A DNA stretch of 64,000 bases from Sphingobacteriales bacterium 44-15 (GTDB lineage: Bacteria; Bacteroidota; Bacteroidia; Chitinophagales; Chitinophagaceae): the NCBI GenBank assembly GCA_001899685.1, contig MKWG01000043.1, forward strand, positions 186,001 through 250,000. Reading direction: 5' to 3'. The notes under the pieces were generated by a model that had not been told where the DNA came from, did no database searches, and saw only the letters and a program-made list of their open reading frames with translations. Of this stretch, positions 61,974 through 64,000 are shown piece by piece (within the stretch, counting starts at the first letter, position 1; each line of letters opens with the position of its first letter). Made by a program: the position numbers and the translations under genes.

Positions 61974-63317
61974 TTAGATCCTGGGTTCCCAGCCCGGTTC
62001 GTAAGTTCTTTTCCAGTAAGCGCCGGCTGCAGCATTGTCAAGGATATGCCCGTTGGTTTGATCTATCTTCAGTTCCGACCCGGTGCGCAGCGCTATATTA
62101 CCAAGCTGTGTCAGCAAGGTGCTCTTAAAGCCTGTTTCTATCTCTGCGTTCAATGCTGTTCCCTTCCTGATACCGTCAAAGAAATTTTGAATATGGATGG
62201 CATCAAGCGCCTGGGATGGGCTTACCACGCTTTGAGTGTCAATTTGAATGTCGTTCTTAACTTCTTTTATAAGTTTGTTTTTCAGATCATAGATCTTATA
62301 TGTATTACCACCGCCAATGACCAGGGTTCCTTTTTCACCATAAAATGCCACGCCCACGCTGGTATCTTCCACATTACGCCCGTTGCAGCTTCTGCCTTCC
62401 CAGTCTATCATGGAATTGTTGGCAAACTTCCATGATACTACCTGCGTATCGGGCGTTTCCCAATCGTCATCATACCGGAAACGGCCACCCGAAGAATTTA
62501 CGCTTACCGGGTATTCCACTCCCATACCCCAGCGCAGCAGGTCTACCATGTGTGTGCCATTATTGCCTCCTTCACCGGTGCCCCAGTTCCAGAACCAGTG
62601 CCAGTTGTAATGCAGTATATTATCCTTATAAGCGCTGCGGGGAGCGGGTCCCTGCCAGAGATCATAATTAAGCCATGAGGGCACTTCCGCAGGCTTACCC
62701 TTTCCTATAGACTCGCGGTTATTTGCATACCATCCTTTTCCATAATAAGGTCTGCCGATCACGCCTTCCTTTACCTCCTGTATAGCGGCAATTACATTAG
62801 GCCACGACCTTCGCTGAGAGCCCATCTGTACCTTCCGGTTGTATTTCCTTGCCGCCGCTACCAGCAGCTCACCTTCATGCGGGTTATGGGAACAGGGCTT
62901 TTCTACATATACATGTTTGCCTGCCTTGCAGGCAAGTATGGCTGCAGGAGCATGCCAGTGATCCGGGGTAGCTATCACCATTGCTTCCAGCGCCTTATCC
63001 TCCAGCGCTTTCCGGAAATCCGGTGTGCCCTTAGGCGCAGTACCCTGTATTTTATTTACAACGCCGATACATTTGTCCATAGACTGGCTGTCTACATCAC
63101 AGATATGTATGATCTCGCAGTTTTTCTGTTGTGCGTAATTCTGCGCCAGTGCCAGCCCCCTGGCATGTACACCCATGATCCCCACTTTGATCCTTTCATT
63201 TGCCCCGGGAATACGGACATAGCTTTTTGCACTGAAGCCGGGCAGTATTCCGCCAATCGTGACCGCTGCGGAAGCTCCGATTGAATTCCTGAGAAAGCTT
63301 CTTCTAGAATTTTTCAT
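61974..63317 (-). CDS. Tat-exported Gfo/Idh/MocA-family oxidoreductase
   Basis: The 447-residue protein has a Tat signal (SRRSFL, residues 4-9). The nucleotide-binding fold contains VGIMGVHARG (about 45-54) and the conserved EKP (139-141) with catalytic-site Lys140. A C-terminal domain follows with NWHWFWNWGTGEGGNNGTHM, characteristic of the exported glucose-fructose-oxidoreductase-like branch common in Bacteroidota. Members of this branch usually carry a tightly bound NAD(P). They convert sugars or glycosides, for example through 3-keto intermediates. Gene order suggests a role with the neighbouring oxidoreductase and hydrolase. Confidence 0.9.
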   Translation of the reverse strand: MKNSRRSFLRNSIGASAAVTIGGILPGFSAKSYVRIPGANERIKVGIMGVHARGLALAQNYAQQKNCEIIHICDVDSQSMDKCIGVVNKIQGTAPKGTPDFRKALEDKALEAMVIATPDHWHAPAAILACKAGKHVYVEKPCSHNPHEGELLVAAARKYNRKVQMGSQRRSWPNVIAAIQEVKEGVIGRPYYGKGWYANNRESIGKGKPAEVPSWLNYDLWQGPAPRSAYKDNILHYNWHWFWNWGTGEGGNNGTHMVDLLRWGMGVEYPVSVNSSGGRFRYDDDWETPDTQVVSWKFANNSMIDWEGRSCNGRNVEDTSVGVAFYGEKGTLVIGGGNTYKIYDLKNKLIKEVKNDIQIDTQSVVSPSQALDAIHIQNFFDGIRKGTALNAEIETGFKSTLLTQLGNIALRTGSELKIDQTNGHILDNAAAGAYWKRTYEPGWEPRI

Positions 63318-63363
63318 GAAATATTTTTAAGATTACCGGAATACCTGAATCAAAGGAAATTGA

Positions 63364-64000
63364 TCAGAGCAGTTTCTTTAATGTACGTTGCGCCTCGGCA
63401 TTAGCTTTTTTCCATACGCCTTCAAGCTTCACGGGTATGCCATTTTTCTTTTTACTCTCATCTGCCGCTTCCATGAATGCCAGCATCTCAAGTGTGTCCT
63501 CCGCCTTTACGGGAGGGATGCCGGTTTGAAAGAATTTCACGATCTCAGCCAGCAGCGCTTCATATCCCTGCACCGGGCCTAATATCGCATCGCCGTTCTC
63601 GCCGTAAGCAGTGCCTCCGTAAGTATGCTTTCCTGTGCGCGTTCCCCTGAATGAGCCTATCCTCCCGTCTTCCCAGGTGCCCGTGGCTACGTCGGTACTA
63701 TCCGTATGCACCCTTACTACTTCCTTACAGCCTGTTCCCATTACTGTATATAATATCTCTACCCCATGAATGCCGTACCAGAAAAAATCAGGATGCGTTT
63801 TTTCCAGGGAACAGGGGCTGTAAGTATCTGCACCCAGCACTTTTCCGATCTTGCCTTTTACTACTTCCTGTGCCGAGGACATAAACCTCAGGGTTGACGA
63901 AGAAAAAACGGGCACCTTATAATGTTTGGCCAATTCAAAAATGATAATGCCATCTGCCAGGGAAGCAGATATGGGCTTATCAATAAACATGGTTTTACCG
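63364..64000 (-). CDS. Gfo/Idh/MocA-family oxidoreductase, 5' end beyond the window
   Basis: The frame stays open to the window edge: upstream of an internal Met at 63990 it reads GKT, so the family motif is GKTMFIDKPISASL (the EKP-type motif with D-K-P). The first roughly 100-120 residues with the dinucleotide fold are outside. The visible part includes the sheet-forming C-terminal domain (FFWYGIHGVEILYTVMG, typical) and ends WKKANAEAQRTLKKLL. It is transcribed ahead of the second family member, 46 bp away. Confidence 0.85.
   Translation of the reverse strand, partial: GKTMFIDKPISASLADGIIIFELAKHYKVPVFSSSTLRFMSSAQEVVKGKIGKVLGADTYSPCSLEKTHPDFFWYGIHGVEILYTVMGTGCKEVVRVHTDSTDVATGTWEDGRIGSFRGTRTGKHTYGGTAYGENGDAILGPVQGYEALLAEIVKFFQTGIPPVKAEDTLEMLAFMEAADESKKKNGIPVKLEGVWKKANAEAQRTLKKLL

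Noticed and set aside
61937-62041. N-terminal extension of the exported hydrolase at 60746-61936
   Set aside because: It overlaps the end of the upstream oxidoreductase gene and would bury the signal peptide.

Overview
The window is a 64-kb, almost entirely minus-strand accessory region of a Bacteroidota genome, most likely Chitinophagaceae or a close relative. The evidence is three susC/susD pairs with FecR anti-sigma factors and ECF sigma factors, SusD-type lipoproteins, many Tat signal peptides of the RRKF/RRxFL type, and a periplasmic cytochrome c/beta-propeller repertoire shared with Planctomycetota. I found no tRNA, rRNA, CRISPR array, transposase or phage gene.

Transcription runs from high to low coordinates, and the region reads as three tandem SusCD modules. 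Module 3 (about 64000 to 42789) starts with two Gfo/Idh/MocA oxidoreductases, an exported alpha/beta hydrolase, an SSS symporter and nagA/nagB-like amino-sugar genes. Two ECF sigma factors, FecR, SusC (with STN domain), SusD, a Tat-exported DegT-type PLP protein, an exported nitrilase-like hydrolase and two more exported esterase-like proteins follow. Module 2 (42534 to 18241) has sigma, FecR, SusC (STN), SusD, a DegT protein, a coupled amidohydrolase pair, two cupredoxin proteins, a third degenerate amidohydrolase, two beta-propeller dehydrogenase-like proteins, an enolase-superfamily protein and two large propeller-HEAT-cytochrome c lipoproteins. Module 1 (18009 to 1) has FecR without a sigma factor, a toxin-antitoxin pair whose toxin is broken by a nonsense codon, an STN-less SusC, SusD, a neutral-ceramidase-like protein, an isochorismatase-like hydrolase, an unrecognised exported protein, a second coupled amidohydrolase pair, a third DegT protein and two heparinase II/III-like proteins, the last running off the window edge.

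The three modules share one theme. A SusCD importer is followed by a Tat-exported DegT-family PLP protein and a set of exported amide, ester or amidohydrolase enzymes. No classical glycoside hydrolase was recognised. Together with NagA/NagB, periplasmic propeller dehydrogenases, cytochromes and cupredoxins, this suggests periplasmic oxidation or transamination and deacylation of amino-sugar or cyclitol-like compounds released from a glycoconjugate. That function is inference.

The strongest non-coding signals are: (i) at least ten gene 3' ends where the stop codon is part of a low-complexity tail of short, stop-codon-rich words, often followed by the complementary words so the mRNA could fold back; (ii) a promoter-like motif with a fixed 20-nt spacing shared by fecR1, susC1 and the module-2 sigma gene, which could explain how module 1 works without its own sigma; (iii) plus-strand intrinsic terminators 110-117 bp upstream of both STN-type susC start codons, consistent with antisense sRNAs.
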